The notes beneath the pieces are model-generated. The model was not told where the DNA came from. It made no database searches and was given only the letters and a program-made list of their open reading frames with translations. A stretch of DNA of 64,000 nucleotides, from the NCBI GenBank assembly GCA_943846745.1, contig OX044360.1:2480001-2544000 (forward strand), given 5' to 3'. Positions within the stretch are counted from its first letter, which is position 1, and each line of letters opens with the position of its first letter. The translations under genes and the position numbers were made by a program. This DNA comes from Opacimonas sp002292215. Lineage in GTDB: Bacteria > Pseudomonadota > Gammaproteobacteria > Enterobacterales > Alteromonadaceae. Positions 53,979-63,422 of this stretch are shown here, piece after piece.

Positions 53979-54890
53979 GTGAGGGTGCTTATCTCGGTAG
54001 ATAACCAACAATCGATGGAAGCATTTTTGCAGATGTTGTATCTAGAAAAGGGCTTATCAGATAACACGTTGTCGGCATATCACACGGATTTGCGTAAATT
54101 ATGTGAATACCTGACGGCGTCTGATTTAGACTTTCGTTTAATTGATATCAATGAAGGGGAAATACGGGATTATTTAAGCCATCGTCAAAGGCATAATTTA
54201 TCCGCCCGCAGCACGGCACGTTGCCTGTCATCTTTAAAAACGTTTATCAAATATTGCCTGTCGGAGCGGATCCGTGAAGATGACCCATTGCGTCATATTA
54301 AACCACCTAAAATAAAAGTGTCATTACCCGATACGTTAACGGAGCAACAGATAGAAGCATTACTCGACGCTCCAGATGACAATGACGCAATTGGACTGCG
54401 TGATAAAGCGATGTTGGAAGTGTTATATGCCACAGGTTTACGGGTGACTGAGTTGGTGAGTTTACGCTTAGATCAAATCTCGCTACGACAAGGGGTAGTA
54501 AGGGTTATTGGTAAAGGAAATAAAGAACGGTTGGTCCCTTTAGGAGAACCAGCCGTTGAGGCAATAGAAACATTCGTTAAGGCTGGCCGTCCGGAGTTAT
54601 TAAAGCATAGTAGTGATGTGGTTTTTCCTAGTTCTCGCGGCACAATGATGACTCGACAAACCTTTTGGTATAGGATTAAATTTTACGCCACGGTTGCCGG
54701 TATTAAGGTCCATTTATCTCCGCATACATTGCGGCATGCGTTTGCCACGCATCTGTTAAATCATGGTGCGGATTTGCGTGTGGTGCAACTTTTATTAGGT
54801 CATAGTGATCTATCTACTACCCAAATCTATACCCATGTAGCAACTGAACGATTAACGCATATTATTGCAACGCATCATCCTCGTGGGTAA
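53979..54890 (+). CDS. xerD: Site-specific tyrosine recombinase XerD
   Basis: XerD acts with XerC at dif to resolve chromosome dimers. The N-terminal core-binding domain (YLEKGLSDNTLSAYHTDLRKL) is followed by the catalytic domain. The catalytic residues are complete: Arg155 (ATGLRVTEL), Lys179 (GKGNKER), His249 and Arg252 (SPHTLRHAFATH), His275 (GHSDLSTTQ) and Tyr284 (QIYTH). EVLYATGLRVTELVSL and RQTFWYRIKFYA favour XerD over XerC. The start is a GTG behind GGGAG; a second GTG two codons later is also possible. It sits 5 nt after djlA. Confidence 0.95.
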   Translation: MRVLISVDNQQSMEAFLQMLYLEKGLSDNTLSAYHTDLRKLCEYLTASDLDFRLIDINEGEIRDYLSHRQRHNLSARSTARCLSSLKTFIKYCLSERIREDDPLRHIKPPKIKVSLPDTLTEQQIEALLDAPDDNDAIGLRDKAMLEVLYATGLRVTELVSLRLDQISLRQGVVRVIGKGNKERLVPLGEPAVEAIETFVKAGRPELLKHSSDVVFPSSRGTMMTRQTFWYRIKFYATVAGIKVHLSPHTLRHAFATHLLNHGADLRVVQLLLGHSDLSTTQIYTHVATERLTHIIATHHPRG

Positions 54891-54895
54891 AGTTA

Positions 54896-54914
54896 CCACT
54901 CTAAAGTAGAGTGG
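54896..54914. repeat. Hairpin after xerD
   Basis: CCACTCTA-AAG-TAGAGTGG is a perfect 8-bp stem with a 3-nt loop, 6 nt past the xerD stop. No T-run follows, so it may protect the transcript or act as a weak terminator. Confidence 0.5.
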
Positions 54915-55031
54915 ATTATAAAATGCGAATTAAGCAGGATTTTTATCTTAAAGATGAATACAATGAACCCTTATTGCGGTCTGTTATAGCAAGCTCAGAC
55001 CTTTAACATCGAATTTGGATACCTATAAGTA

Positions 55032-55811
55032 ATGAACAATGTATTAATTAAAAAAGCAATCTTAAGTTTATTCATCCTTGTCAGCATTAGTGCCTGTGCG
55101 CAAGAAGCAGAAGTCACAACGTTTCAATCAGCATCTCTAGCGACTACCAATACCGTTGTATTGAGTGATGAGTTGATTGAAAAGTTTCAAAGTAATACGC
55201 GCTTAAGCATTTTAAATGTTGAGCAAGCGCCGTTAGATAACTTATATCAAATCACGACGGACCGCGGTATTTTCTATCTGTCCAAAGATGGAAAGTTTTT
55301 TATTAACGCCGTTATCTTTAATCTTGATAAAGGCATGTTAAATGAAACAGATATCGCAATGAATGGTATCCGTTTGCAAAAAGTCACACAAATACGCGAT
55401 TCTGGGATTGTCTATAAAGCGCCAAATGAAAAGTATATGGTCGATGTATTTACCGATATTACTTGTGGATATTGCCGTAAATTACACCGTGAAATGCAAG
55501 ATTATCTAGATGCCGGTATTTCGATTCGTTACTTAGCTTACCCGCGCGAAGGACTTAATGGCGATGTTTATAAACAAATGCAATCTATTTGGTGTTCAGC
55601 CAATCCACAAGACGCGATGAACCAAGCTAAAGGTGGTGATACGGTTGCGTCGAAAAGTTGCAAAAATGATGTTGCAACACATTATCAAACAGGCGCTGCG
55701 ATAGGCGTGACTGGTACTCCCAATATTGTCTTAGCTGATGGTTCATTGATTGGTGGTTATCAACCTGCAAAAGCATTATTAGCTGAACTGAACAAGCGTT
55801 TAGGCGAATAA
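55032..55811 (+). CDS. dsbC: Thiol:disulfide interchange protein DsbC, possibly lipid-anchored
   Basis: DsbC isomerises wrong disulfides in the periplasm, kept reduced by DsbD. The N-terminal dimerisation domain (about 35-115) is followed by a thioredoxin domain with active site Cys145-Gly-Tyr-Cys148 (DVFTDITCGYCRKLH) and the cis-Pro loop GVTGTPNIVL. CSANPQDAMNQAKGG with its additional Cys pair is also typical. The signal sequence ends ISAC with Cys22, a lipobox-like site; ordinary DsbC is soluble. Length is 259. LptD, with its two disulfides encoded nearby, is a known DsbC client. Confidence 0.95.
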   Translation: MNNVLIKKAILSLFILVSISACAQEAEVTTFQSASLATTNTVVLSDELIEKFQSNTRLSILNVEQAPLDNLYQITTDRGIFYLSKDGKFFINAVIFNLDKGMLNETDIAMNGIRLQKVTQIRDSGIVYKAPNEKYMVDVFTDITCGYCRKLHREMQDYLDAGISIRYLAYPREGLNGDVYKQMQSIWCSANPQDAMNQAKGGDTVASKSCKNDVATHYQTGAAIGVTGTPNIVLADGSLIGGYQPAKALLAELNKRLGE

Positions 55812-55812
55812 T

Positions 55813-57621
55813 TTGTCACTATCATCTTCTGCGCAACCGGCTTTCATATCAGATTTAGCTATCGTGCCACGATCTATGCCGAGTGCCTTATCTGATAAGA
55901 CGACTGATGCGCCGGTCTCCTCAGTACTTAGTGCCGAAGATTTTTCAGGCCCTTATGGAGCGATGCTCGCACGCATTTTCCGAACACGTGGCATTGATTC
56001 GTTGTCAGATTTAGCCACAGGCGCCAAAGACTTATTACATTTTAAACAACTCAACGGTATCGCTCAAGCTGTCAAGTTATTGTCCCATGCGGTCACCACA
56101 CAGCAACGTATTGTGATCATTGGTGATTTTGATGCTGATGGTGCAACTAGTACTGCGTTGTGTATGTTGTGTTTACGCGATTTAGGACTCAATAATGTTG
56201 AGTATCTCGTACCTAATCGCTTTGATTTTGGGTATGGCTTATCGCCTGAAATCGTCGATGTGGCAATAAAGCAATTTTCTCCAGACATCTTATTGACGGT
56301 TGATAATGGTATTGCTTGTCATGCTGGTGTAGCGCATGCAAAAGCACTCGGTTTACAGGTGATTATTACTGATCATCACTTACCTGCTGCGACATTGCCC
56401 AATGCAGATGCTATCGTCAATCCTAACCAGCATCATTGTGAATTTGGATCGAAGCATCTTGCTGGGGTTGGGGTGGCGTTTTATGTATTAAGTGCCCTCA
56501 AAACCAAGCTGATGCAAGAGGGTTGGTTTAATGAGCAGCGGCCGGCACCAAATTTAGCGCAATATTTAGATATCGTTGCGCTTGGTACGGTTGCAGATGT
56601 CGTTAAATTAGATAAAAACAATCGAATATTTGTCTATCAAGGCGTGCAACGCATTCGAGCCGGACGCTGTCGTCCTGGGATCCGTGCGTTATTGGATGTA
56701 GCTAGTAAGCCCACTGATAAAGTTACCTCGATTGACTTAGGGTTCATTTTGGGCCCGAGGCTTAACGCCGCAGGTAGGCTTGAAGATATGGCACAAGGTA
56801 TCGAATGTTTACTGGCCGAAGACTATGACACCGCCCGTGGCATGGCACATACTTTGGATTCACTCAATCGCCAACGCCGAGAAATTGAAGGTCAAATGCG
56901 CGACCAGGCCGAAGCGACGTTAGCTACGTTGCAACTGGATCATGACATTTTACCGGATGGCTTGGTCTTGTTTGATCCTGACTTTCACCAAGGTGTGATT
57001 GGGATTGTCGCTGGGCGTATTAAAGAGCAATATTACCGCCCAACGGTAGTATTTGCGAGTCAAGATGATGGAGAGCTTAAAGGCTCTGCGCGCTCTATTC
57101 CTGGAGTGCATATTCGAGATGTGTTTGATGAGGTCAATACACGTCACCCTGGGATCATCAAAAAGTTTGGTGGGCATGCGATGGCGGCGGGATTATCGAT
57201 TGTGCCAGAACAGTTAGCCGCATTTAATTCGGCAATCCTCGAAGTTTTAGCCAAACACATGGCACAGATCCCTAATGAAGCACAAATTCTTAGCGATGGG
57301 CAACTGGCTGCAAGTGACTTAAGTCTAGATTTTGCTAATGCTTTAATGCAATCAGGTCCATGGGGACAAGGTTTTGAAGAGCCTATTTTTGATAATGTAT
57401 TTATCCTTGTCAATCAACGCATCGTCGGCGAAAAGCATCTTAAAATGGTGCTGCAGCTAGATAACGTGACGATTGATGCGATTGCTTTTAATGTGGATGT
57501 AGAGGCATGGCCGAACCATCAAGTTACTCAAGTGCATGTCGCGTATAAGCTCAATATTAATGAATTTCGTGGACAACAGTCGGTCCAATGCATGGTGGTG
57601 AAATTTGCCCCCGTTAGATAA
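55813..57621 (+). CDS. recJ: Single-stranded-DNA-specific exonuclease RecJ
   Basis: RecJ degrades single-stranded DNA 5' to 3' in recombination, mismatch and base-excision repair. DHH motifs are IIGDFDADGATSTAL (I), TVDNGI (II), TDHHLP (III) and ALGTVADVV (IV). LGPRLNAAGRLEDM and the DHHA1 motif FGGHAMAAGLS follow, with an OB-fold at the C-terminus. Length 602 compares with 577. The start is a TTG one base after the dsbC stop; an ATG 21 codons later (55876) is an alternative. Neither has a clear ribosome-binding site, so translational coupling to dsbC is possible. Confidence 0.95.
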   Translation: MSLSSSAQPAFISDLAIVPRSMPSALSDKTTDAPVSSVLSAEDFSGPYGAMLARIFRTRGIDSLSDLATGAKDLLHFKQLNGIAQAVKLLSHAVTTQQRIVIIGDFDADGATSTALCMLCLRDLGLNNVEYLVPNRFDFGYGLSPEIVDVAIKQFSPDILLTVDNGIACHAGVAHAKALGLQVIITDHHLPAATLPNADAIVNPNQHHCEFGSKHLAGVGVAFYVLSALKTKLMQEGWFNEQRPAPNLAQYLDIVALGTVADVVKLDKNNRIFVYQGVQRIRAGRCRPGIRALLDVASKPTDKVTSIDLGFILGPRLNAAGRLEDMAQGIECLLAEDYDTARGMAHTLDSLNRQRREIEGQMRDQAEATLATLQLDHDILPDGLVLFDPDFHQGVIGIVAGRIKEQYYRPTVVFASQDDGELKGSARSIPGVHIRDVFDEVNTRHPGIIKKFGGHAMAAGLSIVPEQLAAFNSAILEVLAKHMAQIPNEAQILSDGQLAASDLSLDFANALMQSGPWGQGFEEPIFDNVFILVNQRIVGEKHLKMVLQLDNVTIDAIAFNVDVEAWPNHQVTQVHVAYKLNINEFRGQQSVQCMVVKFAPVR

Positions 57622-57877
57622 ATTATTGCAACAGCACCCACAACTCACTCATTCTCAGGATATGAAAGTCACCTCGCATGTCCAGCGGGAGAAAGATGAT
57701 TGGATTTTGCATACCGTCATGTTAGCCAATATTGATGTGCCGTTTGTGTTTAAACGCAAAAAACGCTATCAATCTTTGCAAGGGGCTAACGTTAATTTAA
57801 CCTACTATCCTGCCTCGGTAATGATTGCTGGCATGGAAATGGAACAAATGCGCGTTGTCCGAATCAAAAGGTCATAA
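57605..57877 (+). CDS. Uncharacterised 90-residue protein between recJ and recO
   Basis: I do not recognise this protein. It overlaps the end of recJ by 17 nt (TTG start) and its stop overlaps the recO start (TAATG), so it is cotranscribed and likely coupled. It is basic and beta-rich: DWILHTVMLANIDVPFVFKRKKRYQSLQGANVNLTYYP, then MEMEQMRVVRIKRS. The pattern suggests a small single-domain fold such as an OB- or SH3-like barrel. An ATG at 57662 is an alternative start. Its place between two recombination genes suggests a role in DNA repair, but no function is supported. Confidence 0.75.
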   Translation: MPPLDKLLQQHPQLTHSQDMKVTSHVQREKDDWILHTVMLANIDVPFVFKRKKRYQSLQGANVNLTYYPASVMIAGMEMEQMRVVRIKRS

Positions 57878-58608
57878 TGATGAGAGGCGGTAATAGCGTC
57901 TGGGTTAGTGGATTTGTGTTACATCGTAGACCCTACCAAGAAACGAGTTTTTTAGTGGATATGTTTACCCATGAATTAGGTAAAATTCGCTGCGTTGCTC
58001 GCGGCATGCGTAGTGCTAAATCAGATCGTAAAAGTGTATTGCAGCCATTTCAATCGGTTACCTGTGAATTATCGGGTAAAGGTGAGTTAAAATCGGTTAA
58101 ATCCGCCGAAATTAACGCAAAAGGTTATAATTTACAGCATACCGCTTTATTTTGTGGGATGTACCTCAACGAACTCATCAACCGCTGTTTACCTGCGAAT
58201 ATACCTTGTCCGGATTTATTTGCCCAATATCAACGTGCCTTATCACATCTACACGCTTCCCTAGAAATTAACGGTACCCTGCATGCAGCCCAAGAAGCAG
58301 CATTACGGGTGTTTGAATTATCATTGTTAAATGAACTGGGATTTTTACCTGATATCAGTGTCGATGCACATTCGCAAGAAGCGTTATTTGCAACGATGGA
58401 TTATGTGTTTATCCCAGAAGAAGGGATGTTACTTAAACAATGGTATCCCCATTTACGCGCTGTGCCGGGTCAATGGGTTATCAATATGCTCAATGAAGAA
58501 TGGGATCCTAATAGCTTAAAAACGGCTAAGTGGATTACGCGCCAAGCATTACAACCTTTATTAGGCAATAAACCATTAAAAAGTCGTGAATTGTTTGTAT
58601 CAAAATAG
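57877..58608 (+). CDS. recO: DNA repair protein RecO
   Basis: RecO anneals DNA and with RecR loads RecA on gaps coated by SSB. The N-terminal OB-fold (WVSGFVLHRRPYQETSFLVDMFTHELGKIRCVARGMR) is followed by the helical domain (GMYLNELINRCLPAN, ALRVFELSLLNELGFLPD) and the family end LLGNKPLKSRELF. Length 243 against 242 in E. coli. The first two codons are both ATG. It leads into pdxJ and acpS, the same order as E. coli recO-pdxJ-acpS. Confidence 0.97.
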   Translation: MMRGGNSVWVSGFVLHRRPYQETSFLVDMFTHELGKIRCVARGMRSAKSDRKSVLQPFQSVTCELSGKGELKSVKSAEINAKGYNLQHTALFCGMYLNELINRCLPANIPCPDLFAQYQRALSHLHASLEINGTLHAAQEAALRVFELSLLNELGFLPDISVDAHSQEALFATMDYVFIPEEGMLLKQWYPHLRAVPGQWVINMLNEEWDPNSLKTAKWITRQALQPLLGNKPLKSRELFVSK

Positions 58609-58655
58609 CGATTAAGCCATAATTAACGCATTGTTTTTACTCAGAGAAATCCATC

Positions 58656-59417
58656 ATGCAAATCAAAGAAGTCTTACTCGGTGTCAATATCGATCATGTT
58701 GCTACATTACGTAATGCACGTGGAACCTCTTATCCTGATCCGGTGCATGCCGCAGATATTGCTGAGCGTGCCGGTGCTGACGGCATTACGGTACATTTGC
58801 GTGAAGACCGCCGCCATATTAATGACCGCGATGTTGAAATTTTAGCGCGCACGTTAAATACACGGATGAATCTAGAAATGGCCGTGACAGATGAAATGCT
58901 CGCGATTGCGAAGCGGACTAATCCTGCATTTTGTTGTTTAGTCCCAGAAAAACGTGCTGAATTAACCACCGAAGGCGGGTTAAATGTCGCAGGTAACTTG
59001 TCACGTATGCAAGATGCATGTGGCATGCTAGCTGAGCAGGGTATTTTGGTGTCGTTGTTTATTGATGCCGAGCCAGAGCAAATTGACGCTGCGGTTGCCT
59101 GTAAGGTGCCCTATATCGAAATTCATACTGGGCAATATGCAGACGCACCCACTATTGCTCAGCAACAACAAGAACTCGCAAAATTAACCGCAGGCATTCA
59201 ATATGCGCACCACAAAGGTCTACATGTTAATGCCGGTCATGGTTTGCATTATCATAATGTGAAGCCTATCGCAGCGTTACCTGAGATTGTTGAGCTGAAT
59301 ATCGGGCATGCAATTATGGCACGAGCGATGTTCGATGGACTGGCTAAAGCGGTGAGTGATATGCGCGCATTGATGCAAGAAGCTAGGTTGCAAGGACTCA
59401 TCGAGTTGGGCCAATAA
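58656..59417 (+). CDS. pdxJ: Pyridoxine 5'-phosphate synthase
   Basis: PdxJ condenses 1-deoxyxylulose 5-phosphate with the product of PdxA to form pyridoxine 5'-phosphate. It is a TIM barrel beginning LLGVNIDHVATLRNARGTSYPDPV, with the catalytic Glu in NLEMAVTDEM, then LREDRRHINDRD and the phosphate-binding VNAGHGLHYHNV. Length is 253. It lies one base before acpS. Confidence 0.98.
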   Translation: MQIKEVLLGVNIDHVATLRNARGTSYPDPVHAADIAERAGADGITVHLREDRRHINDRDVEILARTLNTRMNLEMAVTDEMLAIAKRTNPAFCCLVPEKRAELTTEGGLNVAGNLSRMQDACGMLAEQGILVSLFIDAEPEQIDAAVACKVPYIEIHTGQYADAPTIAQQQQELAKLTAGIQYAHHKGLHVNAGHGLHYHNVKPIAALPEIVELNIGHAIMARAMFDGLAKAVSDMRALMQEARLQGLIELGQ

Positions 59418-59418
59418 T

Positions 59419-59805
59419 ATGGCGATTGTGGGTATGGGGACGGATATAGTACAAATATCACGGTTTGGTTCATCACAAGAGCCTGCTAAACCTGAGGGAT
59501 TAGCCAAAAAAATCCTCACTCCAGATGAGTTAGCCACTTATATTAATCATGCGCATCCACATCGTTTTCTAGCCAAACGCTTTGCAGTAAAAGAAGCTGC
59601 GGTGAAAGCCTTAGGCACTGGGATAGGTCATGGCGTAAGTTGGCAAAATCTATGGTTAACCCATACCGACAAAGGTCAGCCACAGCTACAATTTAGTGGT
59701 GGTTTTGCCGAATATGCAGCACAGTTAGGGGTCACGCATTCTCATACTTCCATTTCCGATGAACAAGCATACGCAGTGGCGACTGTTATTTTAGAGGCGC
59801 AATAA
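59419..59805 (+). CDS. acpS: Holo-acyl-carrier-protein synthase
   Basis: AcpS transfers 4'-phosphopantetheine from CoA to ACP, activating fatty-acid synthesis. The two magnesium-binding motifs are present: GMGTDIVQISRF (Asp9) and RFAVKEAAVKALGTG with the Glu. Length 128 compares with 126 in E. coli. Tightly spaced between pdxJ (1 nt) and rlmD (2 nt). Confidence 0.96.
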   Translation: MAIVGMGTDIVQISRFGSSQEPAKPEGLAKKILTPDELATYINHAHPHRFLAKRFAVKEAAVKALGTGIGHGVSWQNLWLTHTDKGQPQLQFSGGFAEYAAQLGVTHSHTSISDEQAYAVATVILEAQ

Positions 59806-59807
59806 TC

Positions 59808-61214
59808 ATGGCGCAATTTTTTAAAGCCAATAAACCTAAACGTCGCGGCACGCCATCATTACCGGCACTGACCATTACGATTGACGCCTTAACATTACAA
59901 GGTCAGGGCTTATGTAAATCGCATGTGCCGATCATTATTGTTGATGGCGCATTACCAGGCGAAACCGTTAAAGTTTCAGTGACCCAGCAAAAGAAAAAAG
60001 TGTGGTTTGCTAAAGTATTGCAAGTACTTGAGTCTCATCCACAGCGGATTGCCGCACCATGCATGTTTGCCCAAGATCATACGCCAAAACAAACACCAAT
60101 ATGTGGCGGTTGTCAGTTACAATATGTCGAGCCTGAAGCATTATTGACACTCAAAGAAACTGCTATTTCCGATTATGCCACGCATGTGTTACCCCTGACT
60201 GAATTACCTTGGCTCAAGCCGGTATTGAGCTCTGATGCGTATCGTCGTAAAGCACGCTTAGCGATTGATGCTCGTGATGCTAACAATATCAAAGTAGGTT
60301 TTCGCCAAGCACACAGCAATAACGTCTTAGCGATCGATCATTGTCTGGTGCTAGATCCACGTTTGCAACCAGTACTGAGTTATATTCAAGCCCATTGCCA
60401 GCAATGGGGATGGCTTAGCAACGTCGGTCACATGACACTGTTCGCAGCAGATAATGAAACGGTGTTAGCCTTGAATGCACAACGCCATCTCAATGCTGAT
60501 GCATTAAGTGCGCTGTCAGAATTAGAAGCACAATTAGCAATCCGTGTTGCGGTGCATCAACAAGGATTGGTCAACGCCCCTAAAAAAGCCGCTAAGTGGT
60601 ATTTTTTACCGGCTTCAGGGCAAACTGACGCAGGTGCGTTAACCGTCCCTGATTTGTGGCTGTCTTCGATTGACGATTGTCGTTATCCGGTTGATTTAGA
60701 TGATTTTGTTCAAATAAACAAAAAACTTAATGAACAGATGGTTAGTGCGGCAGTGTCGTCACTGGAACTGACTGCCACCGATCGAGTCTTAGATCTATTC
60801 TGTGGTGCAGGTAATTTTACTCTACCGATTGCTCGTCATGCTGAATACGTATTAGGGATTGAAGGTGTACCAACTATGGTGCAACAAGCGCAACGCGGCG
60901 CACAAACTTGTGGCATAAATAATGTCGAGTTTATTCATGCGGATCTAACGACTTCCGCTGCCTTGGATAAAATAAAGGCTGCGAACGTCAATAAACTACT
61001 GCTCGACCCCTCGCGTGAAGGGGCTAATGCAGTGCTTGAGTGCTTACAATACAGTGACTTAGAAAAAATTGTGTATGTTTCTTGCAACCCCCAATCGTGG
61101 GTGCATGATTGTGCATTAATTATGGCAAATGGCTTTACCCTTGAGCAGGTGCAAAGTTTTGACATGTTTAAAGGCACGACGCATACTGAATTATTGAGTG
61201 TATTTATACGTTAA
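59808..61214 (+). CDS. rlmD: 23S rRNA (uracil-1939-C5)-methyltransferase
   Basis: RlmD (RumA) methylates U1939 of 23S rRNA. An N-terminal TRAM domain (about 20-75) is followed by an iron-sulfur domain, where Cys85, Cys99, Cys102 and a later Cys in AIDHCLVLD would bind the cluster. The Rossmann methyltransferase part has DRVLDLFCGAGNFTLPIA, LLLDPSREGANAVL and the catalytic Cys in YVSCNP. The gap between the first two Cys is 13 residues, longer than the 5 of E. coli RumA. Directly before relA, as in E. coli. Confidence 0.95.
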   Translation: MAQFFKANKPKRRGTPSLPALTITIDALTLQGQGLCKSHVPIIIVDGALPGETVKVSVTQQKKKVWFAKVLQVLESHPQRIAAPCMFAQDHTPKQTPICGGCQLQYVEPEALLTLKETAISDYATHVLPLTELPWLKPVLSSDAYRRKARLAIDARDANNIKVGFRQAHSNNVLAIDHCLVLDPRLQPVLSYIQAHCQQWGWLSNVGHMTLFAADNETVLALNAQRHLNADALSALSELEAQLAIRVAVHQQGLVNAPKKAAKWYFLPASGQTDAGALTVPDLWLSSIDDCRYPVDLDDFVQINKKLNEQMVSAAVSSLELTATDRVLDLFCGAGNFTLPIARHAEYVLGIEGVPTMVQQAQRGAQTCGINNVEFIHADLTTSAALDKIKAANVNKLLLDPSREGANAVLECLQYSDLEKIVYVSCNPQSWVHDCALIMANGFTLEQVQSFDMFKGTTHTELLSVFIR

Positions 61215-61237
61215 ACGGATAAACCAAAGGACACGGT

Positions 61238-63397
61238 GTGGTAACGATTAGAACGGTGCATCAACCTCAACGCCCTAGCTTTGATACATGGCTTGCTGGA
61301 CTTGCGGTATCTGACGCAACACGAGAAAAATTAGCATCCATTTCAGACCAACCGGAGCTGTTGCTAATTGGTCAAGAAATGGTTGAGATCCTCCATGAAC
61401 TTAATATGGATGATGAGACGTTGCAAGCTGCGCTAGTGTTTCCCTATTGTGAAATGCATGCCTTGAGCGATGCCGATATTGAAACTGAATTTGGTCGTCC
61501 TATCGCCGATTTGGTGGATGGTGTGCGTCAAATGGATGCAATCAAAGCGCTCCATGGCAAACATCAACATAATGAACAACAAGTTGATAATATCCGAAAA
61601 ATGCTCATTTCGATGGTGGCAGACGTACGCGCTGTGGTTATCAAAATGGCAGAACGGATCTGTACGTTACAACAAGTCAAAGAAGCCGATGAAGAAACCC
61701 GCGTGTTGGTTGCTCGTGAATGCTCAGCGATTTATGCTCCTTTAGCAAACCGCCTTGGGATCGGGCAGCTTAAATGGGAGCTTGAAGATCTCGCATTTCG
61801 CTATCTACACCCTAAACGCTATATCGAAATCGCCCAATGGCTCGATGAAAAGCGTGCCGATCGACAAGATTATATTAATCACTTTGTATCCTCATTATCT
61901 GCTACGCTAAAAGCGAACAATGTCGATGCGCAAGTATTTGGTCGACCTAAACATATTTATAGCATTTATAAAAAAATGCAGAAGAAAAACCTCTCGTTTG
62001 AACAGTTATTTGATATTCGTGCTGTACGTATTATAGCTAAGACCTTACAAGACTGTTATGCAGTTTTAGGCGAAGTTCATGCGACTTATAAGCATATTCC
62101 CAACGAGTTTGATGATTATATCGCCACACCCAAACCTAATGGCTATCAGTCTATTCATACGGTCATAAAAGGACCTGAAGGGCGCACAATCGAGATCCAA
62201 ATTCGCACCCAAAAAATGCATGATGATGCTGAACTCGGGGTCGCTGCTCATTGGAAATACAAAGAAGAGCACACCAGTAAACTCTCAGCTGCCGAAGAAC
62301 GCATTAATTGGTTACGTAAAATTTTAGCGTGGCAAGAAGAAGTTGCCGAATCTGGTGATATTGTCGAAGAGTTCCGTTCGCAAGTCTTTGATGATCGTGT
62401 TTATGTGTTTACACCCACGGGTGATGTGATTGATTTGCCGGTGGATTCAACGCCGTTAGATTTTGCGTATTACATCCACTCTAATGTGGGGCATCGCTGT
62501 ATCGGGGCTAAAATTGATGGGCGTATTGTGCCATTTACCTACCAGTTACAAAGTGGCGATCAGGTTGAAATTTTAACCGGAAAACAAATGAATCCGTCGC
62601 GTGATTGGATGCACCCAGGCTTAGGCTATGTTCACTCGTCGCGTGCGCGCGCCAAGATCCATACTTACTTTAAGAAATTAGACAAAGATCAGCATCTTGC
62701 TGCTGGTAAAGACCTCATTGAGCGTGAGCTGGCGAAGCTTAATTTACACCTAAAAGATGTGGCTAAAGCCGTCGAAAAATTCAATATGAAAACCAGTGAT
62801 GATCTGATTGCTGCTGTCGGTGCTGGTGATGTTCGGGTCATGTCTTTAGTGCATTTTTTACAACAGTTACTGTGTCCTGAGCCTGAATTAAAGACCCAAG
62901 ATGTTATCACCAAAACAAGAATCAAACGCCAAACTAAACAAGGTAATAATAACACCATAGAAGTTGAAGGGGTGGGGCACTTAATGAGCCAGCTGGCGAA
63001 TTGTTGTCAACCTATCCCCGGTGAGCCCATCCTTGGTTATATCACGCAAGGGCGTGGGGTCAGTGTGCATAAAAGTGATTGCGATCAGCTCGCGCATTTA
63101 TTGACGATGCATCCTGAACGGGAAATTGACGTCAATTGGTCGAGCGATATCTCTGTTGGGTTTGCAGCTGAGTTACATTTGAAATGCCATGATCGAACCG
63201 GCATTTTAAAAGACATTACGACGATCCTAGGCAATGACAAAGTGCCAGTGTTGGGGATCAATTCAAATAGTGATACGACGCAAAATACCTGTGAAATTGA
63301 TTTGAAAATCGAAATAAAAGACGTCAATCGATTAGCACAGCTGATCAGTAAATTACGTAAAATCCGTTCAGTCACAGACGTTTATAAGACATCGTGA
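61238..63397 (+). CDS. relA: GTP pyrophosphokinase (stringent response)
   Basis: RelA makes (p)ppGpp on ribosomes stalled with uncharged tRNA. The N-terminal hydrolase domain is degenerate, as usual for RelA. The synthetase domain (about 220-360) has RPKHIYSIYKKMQKKNLSFEQLFDIRAVR, DDYIATPKPNGYQSIHT and EIQIRTQKMHDDAELGVAAHWKYKE. TGS (VYVFTPTGDVIDLP), helical, zinc-finger-like (LMSQLANCCQPIPGEPILGYITQGRGVSVHKSDC) and ACT domains follow. Length 719 against 744. The start is GTG, with AAAGGA ahead, equivalent to the E. coli start. Confidence 0.97.
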   Translation: MVTIRTVHQPQRPSFDTWLAGLAVSDATREKLASISDQPELLLIGQEMVEILHELNMDDETLQAALVFPYCEMHALSDADIETEFGRPIADLVDGVRQMDAIKALHGKHQHNEQQVDNIRKMLISMVADVRAVVIKMAERICTLQQVKEADEETRVLVARECSAIYAPLANRLGIGQLKWELEDLAFRYLHPKRYIEIAQWLDEKRADRQDYINHFVSSLSATLKANNVDAQVFGRPKHIYSIYKKMQKKNLSFEQLFDIRAVRIIAKTLQDCYAVLGEVHATYKHIPNEFDDYIATPKPNGYQSIHTVIKGPEGRTIEIQIRTQKMHDDAELGVAAHWKYKEEHTSKLSAAEERINWLRKILAWQEEVAESGDIVEEFRSQVFDDRVYVFTPTGDVIDLPVDSTPLDFAYYIHSNVGHRCIGAKIDGRIVPFTYQLQSGDQVEILTGKQMNPSRDWMHPGLGYVHSSRARAKIHTYFKKLDKDQHLAAGKDLIERELAKLNLHLKDVAKAVEKFNMKTSDDLIAAVGAGDVRVMSLVHFLQQLLCPEPELKTQDVITKTRIKRQTKQGNNNTIEVEGVGHLMSQLANCCQPIPGEPILGYITQGRGVSVHKSDCDQLAHLLTMHPEREIDVNWSSDISVGFAAELHLKCHDRTGILKDITTILGNDKVPVLGINSNSDTTQNTCEIDLKIEIKDVNRLAQLISKLRKIRSVTDVYKTS

Positions 63398-63422
63398 TCG
63401 CTAAAAAAAATATAAGAGTATT

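Noticed and set aside
63398..63422. mazEF toxin-antitoxin genes between relA and mazG
   Set aside because: The gap is only 25 nt. relA and mazG are directly adjacent here.
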